Made by a program: the position numbers and the translations under genes
NCBI RefSeq assembly: GCF_001741865.1
Contig: NZ_CP017147.1
Coordinates: forward strand, 4,641,001-4,705,000
Direction of reading: 5' to 3'
From: Bosea vaviloviae
GTDB taxonomy: Bacteria > Pseudomonadota > Alphaproteobacteria > Rhizobiales > Beijerinckiaceae
Length of the DNA: 64,000 nt
Shown here: positions 46,298-54,467 of the stretch, one piece after another
Layout: each line of letters begins with the position of its first letter
Numbering within the stretch: position 1 is the first letter of the stretch
The notes under the pieces: generated by a model
The model's database searches: none
Seen by the model: the letters and a program-made list of their open reading frames with translations, nothing else
What the model was told of the DNA's origin: nothing

Positions 46298-47052
46298 GGC
46301 TCGACGATCAGGGATTGCGGGTGCCGGAAAACTGGCCGATCGCCGCTTTCGCGCGGGCCGGCCCGCTTGCGGGTGATGCGGCGCTCGAGCTGCAAGGCGA
46401 GCCGCGTCAGGGTCCAGCAGACCAGGTAATAGACGATCGCCAGGATGAAGAAGACCTGGAAGGGCTTGGTCAGAAGCTGGTTGTTGATCTGGTTGGCCGC
46501 GAAGGTGAGCTCCGGCACGTTGATGACGTAACCAAGCGTCGTCTCCTTGATGGTCGAGACGAACTGGCTGAGAATGCTCGGCATCATATTGTAAAGCGCT
46601 TGCGGCAGGATGACGTAGCCCATCGCGCCGAGATGGCTGTGGCCGAGCGCGCGCGCCGCCTCCATCTGCCCCCTGCCGAGCGCCACGATCCCGCCTCTCA
46701 CGATCTCGCTGAGAAAGGCGCCCTCGTACACCACGAGCGTGACCAGCATCGTCACGAAGCCCGGCACATTCGCGCCGATCAGGAGCGGGACCATGAAATA
46801 GACCCACAGGATCAGCATCAGAAGCGGCACGCCGCGAGCCACATAGACGAGGATCGTCGCGGGCCAGAGCAGGAAAGGCGAGCTCGACAACCGCGCGAGC
46901 GCGATGAGAATGCTGACCGGAAAGGCGAGCGCGATGCTCAGCACCGAGAGGATCAGCGTCGCCGCGAAGCCGCCGAGCGGACCGTTTGGATACTGGCCGA
47001 TCAGCAGGAGGAGCCAGTTCTCGCGGACGATGTTGACGATGTCCCACAGCAT
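46294..47052 (-). CDS. Amino-acid ABC transporter permease
   Basis: A 252-residue inner-membrane permease of the HisMQ family: [42 protein letters not shown] and the EAA loop [26 protein letters not shown] that contacts the ATPase. A basic C-terminal tail follows the last membrane segment. It pairs with the permease just upstream (gap of 3 bp). Confidence 0.93.
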   Translation of the reverse strand: MLWDIVNIVRENWLLLLIGQYPNGPLGGFAATLILSVLSIALAFPVSILIALARLSSSPFLLWPATILVYVARGVPLLMLILWVYFMVPLLIGANVPGFVTMLVTLVVYEGAFLSEIVRGGIVALGRGQMEAARALGHSHLGAMGYVILPQALYNMMPSILSQFVSTIKETTLGYVINVPELTFAANQINNQLLTKPFQVFFILAIVYYLVCWTLTRLALQLERRITRKRAGPRESGDRPVFRHPQSLIVEP

Positions 47053-47055
47053 GGC

Positions 47056-47757
47056 TCAACGCGCTCCCGTGAGCGCCGCCCGCCGGCTCAGGATCGCGCC
47101 AGCCGCCATGATGGCGAGAGAACAGACAAGGTAGGCGATGGTCGCGATCAGGTAAGTCTCGAAGGTCCGGAAACTCAGATTCTCCACTTCCTTGACCGCA
47201 TGGGTCAGCTCGGCCACTCCGATCGCCATGGCAAGGCTGCTGTTCTTGAACAGCGAGACGCTGTGATTGATGAGCGCTGGCAGCGCATTGCGCACAGCCT
47301 GCGGCATCAGCACATAGCGCATCGAGCCGATATAGCTGTGCCCCAGCGCTCGCGCCGCCTCCGCCTGTCCCGATGCGATCGACCGGAGCCCCGAGCGGAG
47401 ATCCTCGCTGAAATAGGCGGCCTGACAGAGGCCGAGACCGATGATCGCGAAAGCGGCCTCGCCGCTATGCTCCGCCAGCCAGGTCTGGAGCGCATCGGGC
47501 AGCAGGCTCGATATCCCGAAATACCAGAGCATGAGCTGCACGAGTGTCGGGACGTTGCGGTGATAGGAGACATAGGCGGCAACCATCCCATCGGCGATAC
47601 GGCTCGGGGTCAGCCGGATCACCAGCAGCACGAGCCCGAGACTCATCGCCAGGCACCAGGAGCCGATCGCGATGACAAAGGTCATTTCCAGGCCGCGGAG
47701 CAGCATGCGCCCGAATTCGGGGTTCAGCAGGATCGCGGCGAGATCGAACCCCTTCAT
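47056..47757 (-). CDS. Amino-acid ABC transporter permease
   Basis: A 233-residue permease of the same family: [44 protein letters not shown] and EAA loop [26 protein letters not shown]. It forms a heterodimer with the next permease. It starts 5 bp after the SDR stop, so transporter and SDR share a transcript. Confidence 0.93.
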   Translation of the reverse strand: MKGFDLAAILLNPEFGRMLLRGLEMTFVIAIGSWCLAMSLGLVLLVIRLTPSRIADGMVAAYVSYHRNVPTLVQLMLWYFGISSLLPDALQTWLAEHSGEAAFAIIGLGLCQAAYFSEDLRSGLRSIASGQAEAARALGHSYIGSMRYVLMPQAVRNALPALINHSVSLFKNSSLAMAIGVAELTHAVKEVENLSFRTFETYLIATIAYLVCSLAIMAAGAILSRRAALTGAR

Positions 47758-47762
47758 GGCCG

Positions 47763-48521
47763 TCAGACCGTCGCGGGCGGTAGGTCAGGCCGGGCCGTGG
47801 ACAAGCCGCCCGGCACCTGAAGGGTCGGGGTGATCTCCATATGGCCGATATTCACCGCGACGGGCGCGGCAATCGCGAAGGCGATCGCGTTGGCGATGTC
47901 AGAGGCCTCCGGCAGCTCGTATCCGGCGATGAAGCGCTCGCGGATCTCGGGAGTGTCGCCATGCACATGCGCGAAGATCTCGGTCGCCACCCGCCCCGGG
48001 CAGATTTCGGTGACGCGGACCCGCCGGCCGAAGGCGTCGATGCGCAATTGTCGCGACAGCATGCTGACCGCCGCCTTGGTGGCGTGATAGGTCGAGTTAC
48101 CGCCGAAATTGTAGGCTGCCGCGATCGACGAGATGTTGATCACGTGGCCGCGGTCGCGCGCCACCATTCCGGGCACGACGAGCCGACACAGATGCAGAAC
48201 GGCGCGCAGGTTCACGTCGACGAGGAGATCGATGTCCTCCTCGTCGGCCTCCAGGAACTTCTTCGGCCGGTCGACCCCCGCGTTGTTGACCAGGACGTCG
48301 AACGCGATCTCGCCCGTCAGGCGGGCAAGACCGGCCCGATCCGTCACGTCCAGGACGTGGGCGATGCATCCTGTGCGCCGGGCGAGGTTCTCCAGCGGCT
48401 CTGCGCTGCGGGCGACTGCATGGACCGCCAGCCCCTCGCCGCAGAGGCGCTCGACCACGGCTGCGCCGATGCCGGACGAAGCGCCGGTGACAAGGGCTGT
48501 CCTGTAATCGGAAAAGGGCAT
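47763..48521 (-). CDS. SDR family oxidoreductase
   Basis: A 252-residue classical SDR: TALVTGASSGIGAAVVERL, DVLVNNAGVDRPKKF, INISSIAAAYNFGGNSTYHATKAAV (Ser, Tyr, Lys) and EICPGRVATEIF. Resembles the YdfG group that acts on 3-hydroxy acids such as serine derivatives. It is the first gene of the transporter operon and lies 53 bp after the 37-bp conserved operator. Substrate inferred only as a hydroxylated amino or keto acid. Confidence 0.88.
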   Translation of the reverse strand: MPFSDYRTALVTGASSGIGAAVVERLCGEGLAVHAVARSAEPLENLARRTGCIAHVLDVTDRAGLARLTGEIAFDVLVNNAGVDRPKKFLEADEEDIDLLVDVNLRAVLHLCRLVVPGMVARDRGHVINISSIAAAYNFGGNSTYHATKAAVSMLSRQLRIDAFGRRVRVTEICPGRVATEIFAHVHGDTPEIRERFIAGYELPEASDIANAIAFAIAAPVAVNIGHMEITPTLQVPGGLSTARPDLPPATV

Positions 48522-48573
48522 GGGCGTCCTGTTCTGGTGATGTGACGTTAGCGGAAGCGGATCGAGGCCCGCC

Positions 48574-48610
48574 AAGACGGATTGTCTTTGGAGAGATAAG
48601 ACCTCCTTAT
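48574..48610. promoter_or_regulatory. Conserved 37-bp operator, copy 1 (before the SDR–ABC operon)
   Basis: Contains AGAC-N5-GTCT (48575–48587) and the dyad ATAAG-N5-CTTAT (48596–48610), an ATA-N9-TAT site as described for the LysR protein Nac. Identical at 30 of 37 positions to 53334–53370. It overlaps the pxpA stop codon. Confidence 0.72.
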
Positions 48611-49392
48611 GTTTCGTGGTGTGAGCCCGCCATCAGGCGGGATATCGGCGTGACCCGCCCACCTGCGGCCTCGACCTCCGTCCGAATGCTGCACGCCAAC
48701 GCCAGGGCGCCTGGCGTGTCGCCATGCAGGAGAATGCTTTTCGGGCGCATAGGCAGCTTCTGTCCGTCATAGGTCAAAACGATGCCCTCTCGAAGCAGCA
48801 GCCGGACTCGCTCCAGCACGATCGCCTCGTCATGAATGACCGAGTTCGGCAGTTGCCGCGGAACCAGCAAGCCGGTTTCGTCATAAGCGCGATCAGCCAG
48901 AAAACTCGTTGCGACCCGCATGTCGCTTTGCGCGGCCGCGCCCTCGATGGCGCGGCTCGTCGAAGAGACGATGATCAAGCGCTTGTCGAAGCGCGCAACG
49001 GCTTCGACAAGCGGTCGCGCGACGCTGGAATCCGCCGCCGCCATGTTCCCGAGCGCGCCATGAAAGCTCATATGCGTCATGCGATGGCCGGCCGAGCGGG
49101 CGATGCCTTCGAGCGCGCCCAATTGATAGGTCACCATGGCAGCGAGTTCGGCCGCGTCGATCTGCATCGGGCGGCGGCCGAAACCCTGTCGGTCGGGAAA
49201 GCCGACATGGGCGCCGATATCCACTCCCCGGGCGAGCGCGGCCTTGACCGTCCTGTCCATGATGAGCGGGTCGCCCGCATGGAACCCACAGGCGATATTG
49301 GCGGATGACAGGACGTCCAGAAGCGCGGCGTCGTCGCCCATGGTCCAGGGGCCGTAGCCTTCGGCGAGGTCGGCGTTGAGATCGATCTGCAT
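48607..49392 (-). CDS. pxpA: LamB/YcsF family protein, 5-oxoprolinase subunit A
   Basis: A 261-residue member of the LamB/YcsF family: MQIDLNADLAEGYGPW, ANIACGFHAGDP, VDIGAHVGFPDRQGFGRR and LHGDTPGALALA, the conserved metal/hydrolase blocks. With PxpB and PxpC it forms the ATP-dependent 5-oxoprolinase in E. coli and B. subtilis; fungal LamB is linked to lactam use. It closes the carboxylase operon. The TAA stop is inside the operator for the next operon. Confidence 0.9.
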   Translation of the reverse strand: MQIDLNADLAEGYGPWTMGDDAALLDVLSSANIACGFHAGDPLIMDRTVKAALARGVDIGAHVGFPDRQGFGRRPMQIDAAELAAMVTYQLGALEGIARSAGHRMTHMSFHGALGNMAAADSSVARPLVEAVARFDKRLIIVSSTSRAIEGAAAQSDMRVATSFLADRAYDETGLLVPRQLPNSVIHDEAIVLERVRLLLREGIVLTYDGQKLPMRPKSILLHGDTPGALALACSIRTEVEAAGGRVTPISRLMAGSHHET

Positions 49393-49404
49393 GGGGCTGG
49401 CTCC

Positions 49405-49830
49405 TCAGGCCGGTCGGATGTCGAGGACGGGATCGCCGAAGCCGACCAGAGATTCGTCCGGCGCGATGAACCCGGCGACGATCCCGTCGCAGGAGGCCGA
49501 GATCGGAATCAGCATCGCTCCGATCTTCAGGAGCGCGACGGCCTGCCCGGCGGCGACGCGCGCGCCCTGCTGGACGAGCGGCGTCTCATGCAGCGGATGG
49601 GCATGCAGGACGTGACCAACCCCTGGCGAGCGGATCCTGTCGTGCCGTTCTCCGCCAAGCTCCGGCTCTTCCACTGGCCCGACAGGCGCTGCGTCGTCGA
49701 CACGGGAGACGTGGCAACCGCTTCGCGCCAGCCGCAGGCGCCCCTCCGGCCCGTCAAGTTCGAGAACATCGATGTCTGTTGCAGCCAGCCAGGCGGCAAT
49801 CTCTGCGGCATGATCCAGTGGCGTTGTCAT
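49405..49830 (-). CDS. Biotin-carrier-like protein lacking the biotin lysine
   Basis: A 141-residue protein whose last 75 residues align with a biotinyl domain (RSPGVGHVLHAHP…VQQGARVAAGQAVALLK…SCDGIV). Where the neighbouring carrier has EAMKMF, this one reads KIGAMLI, so the biotin-accepting Lys is replaced by Ala when the two are aligned through the DG turn. It cannot be biotinylated at that site. It overlaps pxpC (ATGA) and precedes pxpA by 12 bp, so it is a fixed part of the operon, perhaps structural. Confidence 0.78.
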   Translation of the reverse strand: MTTPLDHAAEIAAWLAATDIDVLELDGPEGRLRLARSGCHVSRVDDAAPVGPVEEPELGGERHDRIRSPGVGHVLHAHPLHETPLVQQGARVAAGQAVALLKIGAMLIPISASCDGIVAGFIAPDESLVGFGDPVLDIRPA

Positions 49831-50819
49831 CGGCCAAGGCTCCGCGCGCGCTGGAGATCGAGCAAACGCCGAATGCCGGCGAGCCAATGCTCGATCTCGT
49901 CGAGCGCCGCCAGCGCCTCCTCCCAGCCGGTCTCGACGAAGCGGATGCGACTGCCGATCGGCGCCTGGCCGAGCCGCCAGAGATCGGCCTCGATCACGGT
50001 CCCTATCTTCGGATAGCCCCCGGAAGGTTGCGCGTCGCACATCTGTACGATCGGCTGGCCGCCATGCGGCACCTGGATGACGCCCGGCACGATTCCATGA
50101 GAGCGCAACTCGATCGGCTCGATCGGCTCGATCACGGGTCCGGCGAGCCGGAAACCGTAGCGATCGCTCTGTGGCGTGATCTTCCAGGGTTCGGACCAGA
50201 ATGCCGCGCGGGAGGCAGGCGTGAAGCGGGCATACTCAGCGGCGGGCAGGACACGCACAGCCGGGACGCCGTCGACCGCGAGCGGCATGGCGAGTGCGGG
50301 TGGGATGATGCCAGCCAGGACGGCAGCCGGCGCGTCGTCGGCCGGGGTGCCGACTGCAAGCCGGTCGCCTTGTCGCAGAGCGCGACCATCGAGGCCGCCG
50401 ATCGCGCCGCGCAATTGCGTACTGCGCGAACCCAGGACGATCGGCACGTCAATGCCGCCTGCGACACAGACATAAGCCCGCGCACCGCGCCAGCGGCCGG
50501 CTCGCGGCAGGCCGAGACGGAGCATTTGGCCGGCCTGCGCCGATGCACCCGACCAAGGCAGGAGCGGCACGCCATCGAGCGTCGCCGCACAATCGGCGCC
50601 GCTCAGTGCGAAGGAGCAGTCCTGATCGAAGCGCATCTCGAAGGGGAAGATTTGCATCTCGATCCCGGCCGCGCCCTCGGAATTGCCGAGAAGGAGGTTC
50701 CCGCAGAGGAGCGCCAATCGATCCATGGCGCCCGCCGTCCCGACACCCCACCGCAGCGCCCCGACGCGGCCGAGATCCTGCACGGTCGCAAGCGCGCTCT
50801 GCGACAGGATCTCGATCAT
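49827..50819 (-). CDS. pxpC: Biotin-dependent carboxyltransferase family, 5-oxoprolinase subunit C (KipA type)
   Basis: A 330-residue AHS2/KipA protein: MIEILSQSALATVQDLGRVG, GVGTAGAMDRLALLCGN, ALSGADCAATLDG and the C-terminal GGYPKIGTVIEADLWRL. The same domain is half of the carboxyltransferase part of urea carboxylase. It overlaps pxpB upstream and the carrier-like gene downstream by four bases each. Confidence 0.9.
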   Translation of the reverse strand: MIEILSQSALATVQDLGRVGALRWGVGTAGAMDRLALLCGNLLLGNSEGAAGIEMQIFPFEMRFDQDCSFALSGADCAATLDGVPLLPWSGASAQAGQMLRLGLPRAGRWRGARAYVCVAGGIDVPIVLGSRSTQLRGAIGGLDGRALRQGDRLAVGTPADDAPAAVLAGIIPPALAMPLAVDGVPAVRVLPAAEYARFTPASRAAFWSEPWKITPQSDRYGFRLAGPVIEPIEPIELRSHGIVPGVIQVPHGGQPIVQMCDAQPSGGYPKIGTVIEADLWRLGQAPIGSRIRFVETGWEEALAALDEIEHWLAGIRRLLDLQRARSLGR

Positions 50820-51472
50820 CGGATCACCCGGGCGACTCGAAACGCGATGCTGTCACCGGGCTGAAGCAGGGCCGGCGGATCGCGCAGCGCGTCGAAGAAG
50901 GACATCGACGTCGTCCCGATCGTGTTCCAGCCGCTCGGCCCGTCCGACGCGGACACTCCGGTTTGCGCGCCTCCGATCGAGACGGCGCCACCTGGAATCG
51001 TCAGGACCGGCACCTTGCGGCGCGGCGTCGCAAGGCGCGGGTCCATCCCGCCGAGGTAACAATATCCGGGATGGCTGCCGAGCGCGTAGACCGGATAGAT
51101 CGGCTCGCTATGGATCGCGACGATCTCGTCGACACCAAGCCTTGTATGCGCGACGACATCGGCCATGTGTGGGCCGCCATCCCCGCCATAGATGACCGGC
51201 AGCTCGACGATGCGCCCCGCAAGCGGCAAGGGATCGACCGCCGCCCAGGCGTCGATGAGCCGCGCCTCGATGGCGTCGAGCCGCCGCGGTCGGCTGGCGA
51301 AGCTCACCAGCAGATTGTTCATTCCGGGCACGGCCTCGCGGATTTCGGGCCAGGTCTCGACCTCGCGCGCCAGTGACCAGATGCGGCGCTGCGTCGGCAG
51401 ATCGGTTTCGCCCGGCGCCTCGAACAGCAGCGCGCCCGTGCCGAGAAGGCTGATGCGGGGTGACGCGCTCAT
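50816..51472 (-). CDS. pxpB: 5-oxoprolinase subunit B (KipI type, AHS1)
   Basis: A 218-residue KipI/AHS1 protein: ISLLGTGALLFEAPG, PGMNNLLVSF, ELPVIYGGDGGPHMADVV, ALGSHPGYCYLGGMDPRLATPRR and GGAQTGVSASDGPSGWNTIG. The ATG at 51472 overlaps the biotin carboxylase stop (TGATG). In urea carboxylase the AHS1–AHS2 pair forms the carboxyltransferase. Confidence 0.9.
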   Translation of the reverse strand: MSASPRISLLGTGALLFEAPGETDLPTQRRIWSLAREVETWPEIREAVPGMNNLLVSFASRPRRLDAIEARLIDAWAAVDPLPLAGRIVELPVIYGGDGGPHMADVVAHTRLGVDEIVAIHSEPIYPVYALGSHPGYCYLGGMDPRLATPRRKVPVLTIPGGAVSIGGAQTGVSASDGPSGWNTIGTTSMSFFDALRDPPALLQPGDSIAFRVARVIR

Positions 51473-52821
51473 CAAGCCGTTCCCCGCCGCAGGATGGCTT
51501 CGAGGTGGTGGATGTCGACGCCGCCCTCCATGAAACCCGGATCGGTGACGATGCGGCGATGCAGCGGCAGATTCGTCGAGACGCCCTCGACCCGCATTTC
51601 GGAAAGCGCCACCGTCAGGCGCGCGAGCGCTTCTTGTCGTGTCGCGCCATGCACGATCAGTTTGGCGACAAGGGAATCATAATACGGCGGCACGACGGTC
51701 CCGGCCCCGGCGTGCGTGTCGACACGCACACCGGGACCGCCTGGGACATCGAAGCGCGTGATGCGTCCCGGCGAAGGCGCGAAGCTGTCGGGATGCTCGG
51801 CATTGATGCGGCATTCGAAGGCATGGCCGCGGCAGGCGATCTCGGATTGCGTGATGGAGAGGGGCTCGCCCCGGGCCACCCGGATGCCTTCGGCCACGAT
51901 GTCGATCCCCGCCGTCATCTCGGTCACAGGATGCTCGACCTGAACGCGCGTGTTCATCTCGATGAAGAAGAAGGCGCCGGCCTCGACCAGGAACTCGAAG
52001 GTGCCGACGCCCTGGTAGCCGATCTGCCGGCAGGCCTCGGTACAGCGTTCGCCGACTTCGACCAGGAGCGCCTCCGGCAGGCCCGGCGCAGGCGCCTCCT
52101 CCAGCACCTTCTGGTGGCGGCGCTGGAGCGAACAGTCGCGGCTGCCGAGCCAGAGTGCGTTGCCATGACCGTCGGCCAGAATCTGGATCTCGACATGGCG
52201 TGGGCGGCCGAGGAACTTCTCGACATAGATTTCGGGATTGCCGAAGGCGCGCCTCGCCTCCTCGCGCGTCAAGGCAAGCGCATCCAGCAGGCCGCTCTCC
52301 TGCTCGACGATCCTCATGCCGCGACCGCCACCGCCTCCCGCCGCCTTGAGGATGACCGGATAACCGATCTCGGCCGCAATGTGCCGGATCGCCTCCGGGG
52401 CATCGGGAAGACTGGCGTCTGGGCCCGGCACGCAGGGCACGCCGGCGGCCCGCATGGCGCGCTTTGCCGCGACCTTGTCCCCCATGGTGCGGATACAGGC
52501 CGCACTGGGGCCGATGAAGGTCAGGCCGGCCTGCGTGACGCGCTCCGCGAAGGCGGCATTCTCCGACAGGAAGCCGTAGCCCGGATGGACCGCCTCCGCC
52601 CCCGTCGCCGCGGCGGCGAGCAGGATCGCGGCCCCGTCGAGGTAGCTGCGGATAGCGGGAGCGGGGCCGATGCAGACGGCGACATCAGCATGGCGGACAT
52701 GAGCCGCCTCCCGGTCAGCCTCCGAGTAGATCGCGATGGTGCGCAGTCCGAGCATTCGGCAGGCGCGCTGGATGCGGAGCGCGATTTCACCCCGATTGGC
52801 GATCAGGACGGAATTGAACAT
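51472..52821 (-). CDS. accC: Biotin carboxylase subunit
   Basis: A 449-residue ATP-grasp enzyme: MFNSVLIANRGEIALRIQRACR, HPGYGFLSENAAFAERV, the Gly-rich lid KAAGGGGGRGMRIV, and FIEMNTRVQVEHPVTE with the catalytic residues. It carboxylates biotin on a carrier protein. Within this operon it more likely serves a substrate-specific carboxylase than the housekeeping acetyl-CoA carboxylase. Gap of 9 bp after the carrier gene. Confidence 0.93.
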   Translation of the reverse strand: MFNSVLIANRGEIALRIQRACRMLGLRTIAIYSEADREAAHVRHADVAVCIGPAPAIRSYLDGAAILLAAAATGAEAVHPGYGFLSENAAFAERVTQAGLTFIGPSAACIRTMGDKVAAKRAMRAAGVPCVPGPDASLPDAPEAIRHIAAEIGYPVILKAAGGGGGRGMRIVEQESGLLDALALTREEARRAFGNPEIYVEKFLGRPRHVEIQILADGHGNALWLGSRDCSLQRRHQKVLEEAPAPGLPEALLVEVGERCTEACRQIGYQGVGTFEFLVEAGAFFFIEMNTRVQVEHPVTEMTAGIDIVAEGIRVARGEPLSITQSEIACRGHAFECRINAEHPDSFAPSPGRITRFDVPGGPGVRVDTHAGAGTVVPPYYDSLVAKLIVHGATRQEALARLTVALSEMRVEGVSTNLPLHRRIVTDPGFMEGGVDIHHLEAILRRGTA

Positions 52822-52830
52822 GGCCGCCGC

Positions 52831-53262
52831 TCACACCAGCCGGATGAGCGGCTGGCCGCCCTCGACCTCATCGCCGGCGGCGACGAGGACGGCCTCGACG
52901 AGACCGTCCCGCTCGGCCTTCACCTCGTTGAACATCTTCATGGCCTCGATGACGCAAAGGGTCGTCCCCATCGCGACAGCCTGTCCGGCCACCACGAAAG
53001 GCGGATCGTTCGGCGAGGAGCCGAGATAGACGATGCCCGAAAGCGGCGCCCGTATGAGAGCTTCCGCGGAAGGCGGCAGATCGGTGCCGTGCGACGCCTG
53101 AGGCGGGGAAGCAGCGCGGCCGGAGGTTTCTGCGCGGACCGTTGGAGCCGGCCATGCCCGCCGGACGAGGCGCAAGGTCCAGCCGTCGCGGCTGACCTCC
53201 ATCTCGGCGAGGTCTGACGCGGCCATCGTGTCGATCAGCGTCTTGATATGGTGCAAGTCCAT
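52831..53262 (-). CDS. accB: Biotin carboxyl carrier protein
   Basis: A 143-residue carrier. The N-terminal helix DLHHIKTLIDTMAASDLAEMEVSRDG resembles AccB, then an Ala/Pro linker and a biotinyl domain with the intact CVIEAMKMFNEVKAE motif, whose Lys accepts biotin. First gene of the carboxylase operon, 72 bp downstream of the 37-bp operator. Confidence 0.92.
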   Translation of the reverse strand: MDLHHIKTLIDTMAASDLAEMEVSRDGWTLRLVRRAWPAPTVRAETSGRAASPPQASHGTDLPPSAEALIRAPLSGIVYLGSSPNDPPFVVAGQAVAMGTTLCVIEAMKMFNEVKAERDGLVEAVLVAAGDEVEGGQPLIRLV

Positions 53263-53333
53263 CCTGGCTCACCGGGCTGGTCGGGTTCGACGGCGCCATA
53301 CGCCAACGCTAACGACCCCGCACCGGGCAAGCT

Positions 53334-53370
53334 AAGACGGTTTGTCTCTGGGCAGATAAGAGCGGCTTAT
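53334..53370. promoter_or_regulatory. Conserved 37-bp operator, copy 2 (before the accB operon)
   Basis: Contains AGAC-N5-GTCT (53335–53347) and ATAAG-N5-CTTAT (53356–53370, ATA-N9-TAT). It overlaps the stop codon of the LysR gene, just as copy 1 overlaps the pxpA stop. 30 of 37 positions match copy 1. Confidence 0.74.
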
Positions 53371-54308
53371 GACGGGGGCTGCCGGTGGGGCTCAGCTGCC
53401 TCCAGCAGGTTGTCGGGCCAATCGGCCACCAGCTCCAATATGATATCCCTGACAATCTGGGCCGGCTCCGAAAGCGGCAGGTGGTCCGACTGGCAGAGCG
53501 CCAGCGGAGCCTCGATGGCAGGGTCGATGATGCGCGAATGCCAAGCTGGCGAAGACGCCGTCACTTGCCGGGCCATCGATTCCGGCAGGATCGTTGCACC
53601 ATGTCCGTCAGTGATCGCAGCCGTGAGCGTGCTGGCCGATTCGATCTCGGCCACGACCTTGGGGGCGAGACCGAGACCGGCGCAAGCCTCGTCGACCATC
53701 TTGCGGACGACATTGTAGGGCCGTGGCAGATAGAGATCCATGTCGGCCACGAGCGACAGCGGCACGGTATCGGGCGGAGCGTCCAGGGTATTGGGACCGA
53801 CGAGACAGAGCCACTCGCGCAGGAGGGGGCGGAACGAGAGACCGTGCACGGCCGTCTTGCCGCCATAGAGCACCGCAAGGTCCATCCGGCCGTTCATGAC
53901 CAGTTCCGAAAGCGTCGAACCATAGGTCTCGTTGAGATAGAGGATAACGCCGGGATGCCGGAGCCGGACGGCGCGCAACAGTGGCAATGCGAGTCCGGCC
54001 GCGGCCGTCCCGGGCGCTAGGCCGACCGACACCGCCCCCGACACGCCCAGCCCGGCGGCTTTCATATCCGCGAGCGCTTGTTCGCATTGCCGCAGGATAA
54101 GCTGAGCGTGGCGGTAGAGGACCTTGCCCGCTTCGGTGGGCGTCACGCCTCGCTTCGTGCGCAAAAGCAGTTGCTGGCGAACCTCACCCTCGAGCGTGGC
54201 GAGTTGCTGGCTCAGCGCCGGTTGGGCGACGTGCAGGATGTCGGCCGCCTGGGTCAGGCTGCCGATGTCGACGATCTTCACAAAATACTGCAGGCGCCTC
54301 AGATTCAT
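53367..54308 (-). CDS. LysR family regulator, Nac-like
   Basis: A 313-residue LysR regulator. The winged HTH MNLRRLQYFVKIVDIGSLTQAADILHVAQPALSQQLATLE is close to the Nac/Cbl pattern; a periplasmic-binding-type effector domain follows. ATG at 54308 is the standard LysR start. It is divergent from the aminotransferase and directly upstream of accB. The ATA-N9-TAT sites at three places in this locus make it the likely regulator of the whole region. Confidence 0.9.
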   Translation of the reverse strand: MNLRRLQYFVKIVDIGSLTQAADILHVAQPALSQQLATLEGEVRQQLLLRTKRGVTPTEAGKVLYRHAQLILRQCEQALADMKAAGLGVSGAVSVGLAPGTAAAGLALPLLRAVRLRHPGVILYLNETYGSTLSELVMNGRMDLAVLYGGKTAVHGLSFRPLLREWLCLVGPNTLDAPPDTVPLSLVADMDLYLPRPYNVVRKMVDEACAGLGLAPKVVAEIESASTLTAAITDGHGATILPESMARQVTASSPAWHSRIIDPAIEAPLALCQSDHLPLSEPAQIVRDIILELVADWPDNLLEAAEPHRQPPS

Positions 54309-54366
54309 GCTGGCCTTCCGGTCCCCCGGCTTAGCCGGAGCGGGCCGTGCGGGAAGACCATGATCC

Positions 54367-54381
54367 ATAAGGGAACGCTAT
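54367..54381. promoter_or_regulatory. ATA-N9-TAT site in the LysR–aminotransferase divergent promoter
   Basis: ataagggaacgctat fits the Nac-type spacing but lacks the second AGAC-N5-GTCT dyad of the two 37-bp sites. It lies where autoregulation and control of the aminotransferase would be expected. Confidence 0.45.
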
Positions 54382-54467
54382 AAAGGCAGAGCGAACTCCT
54401 CTTGGCCACCGGTTCGACGCGGCGATAGCGTCACGCCTCGTTCTCAGATGACAGGAATCGAGACGCC

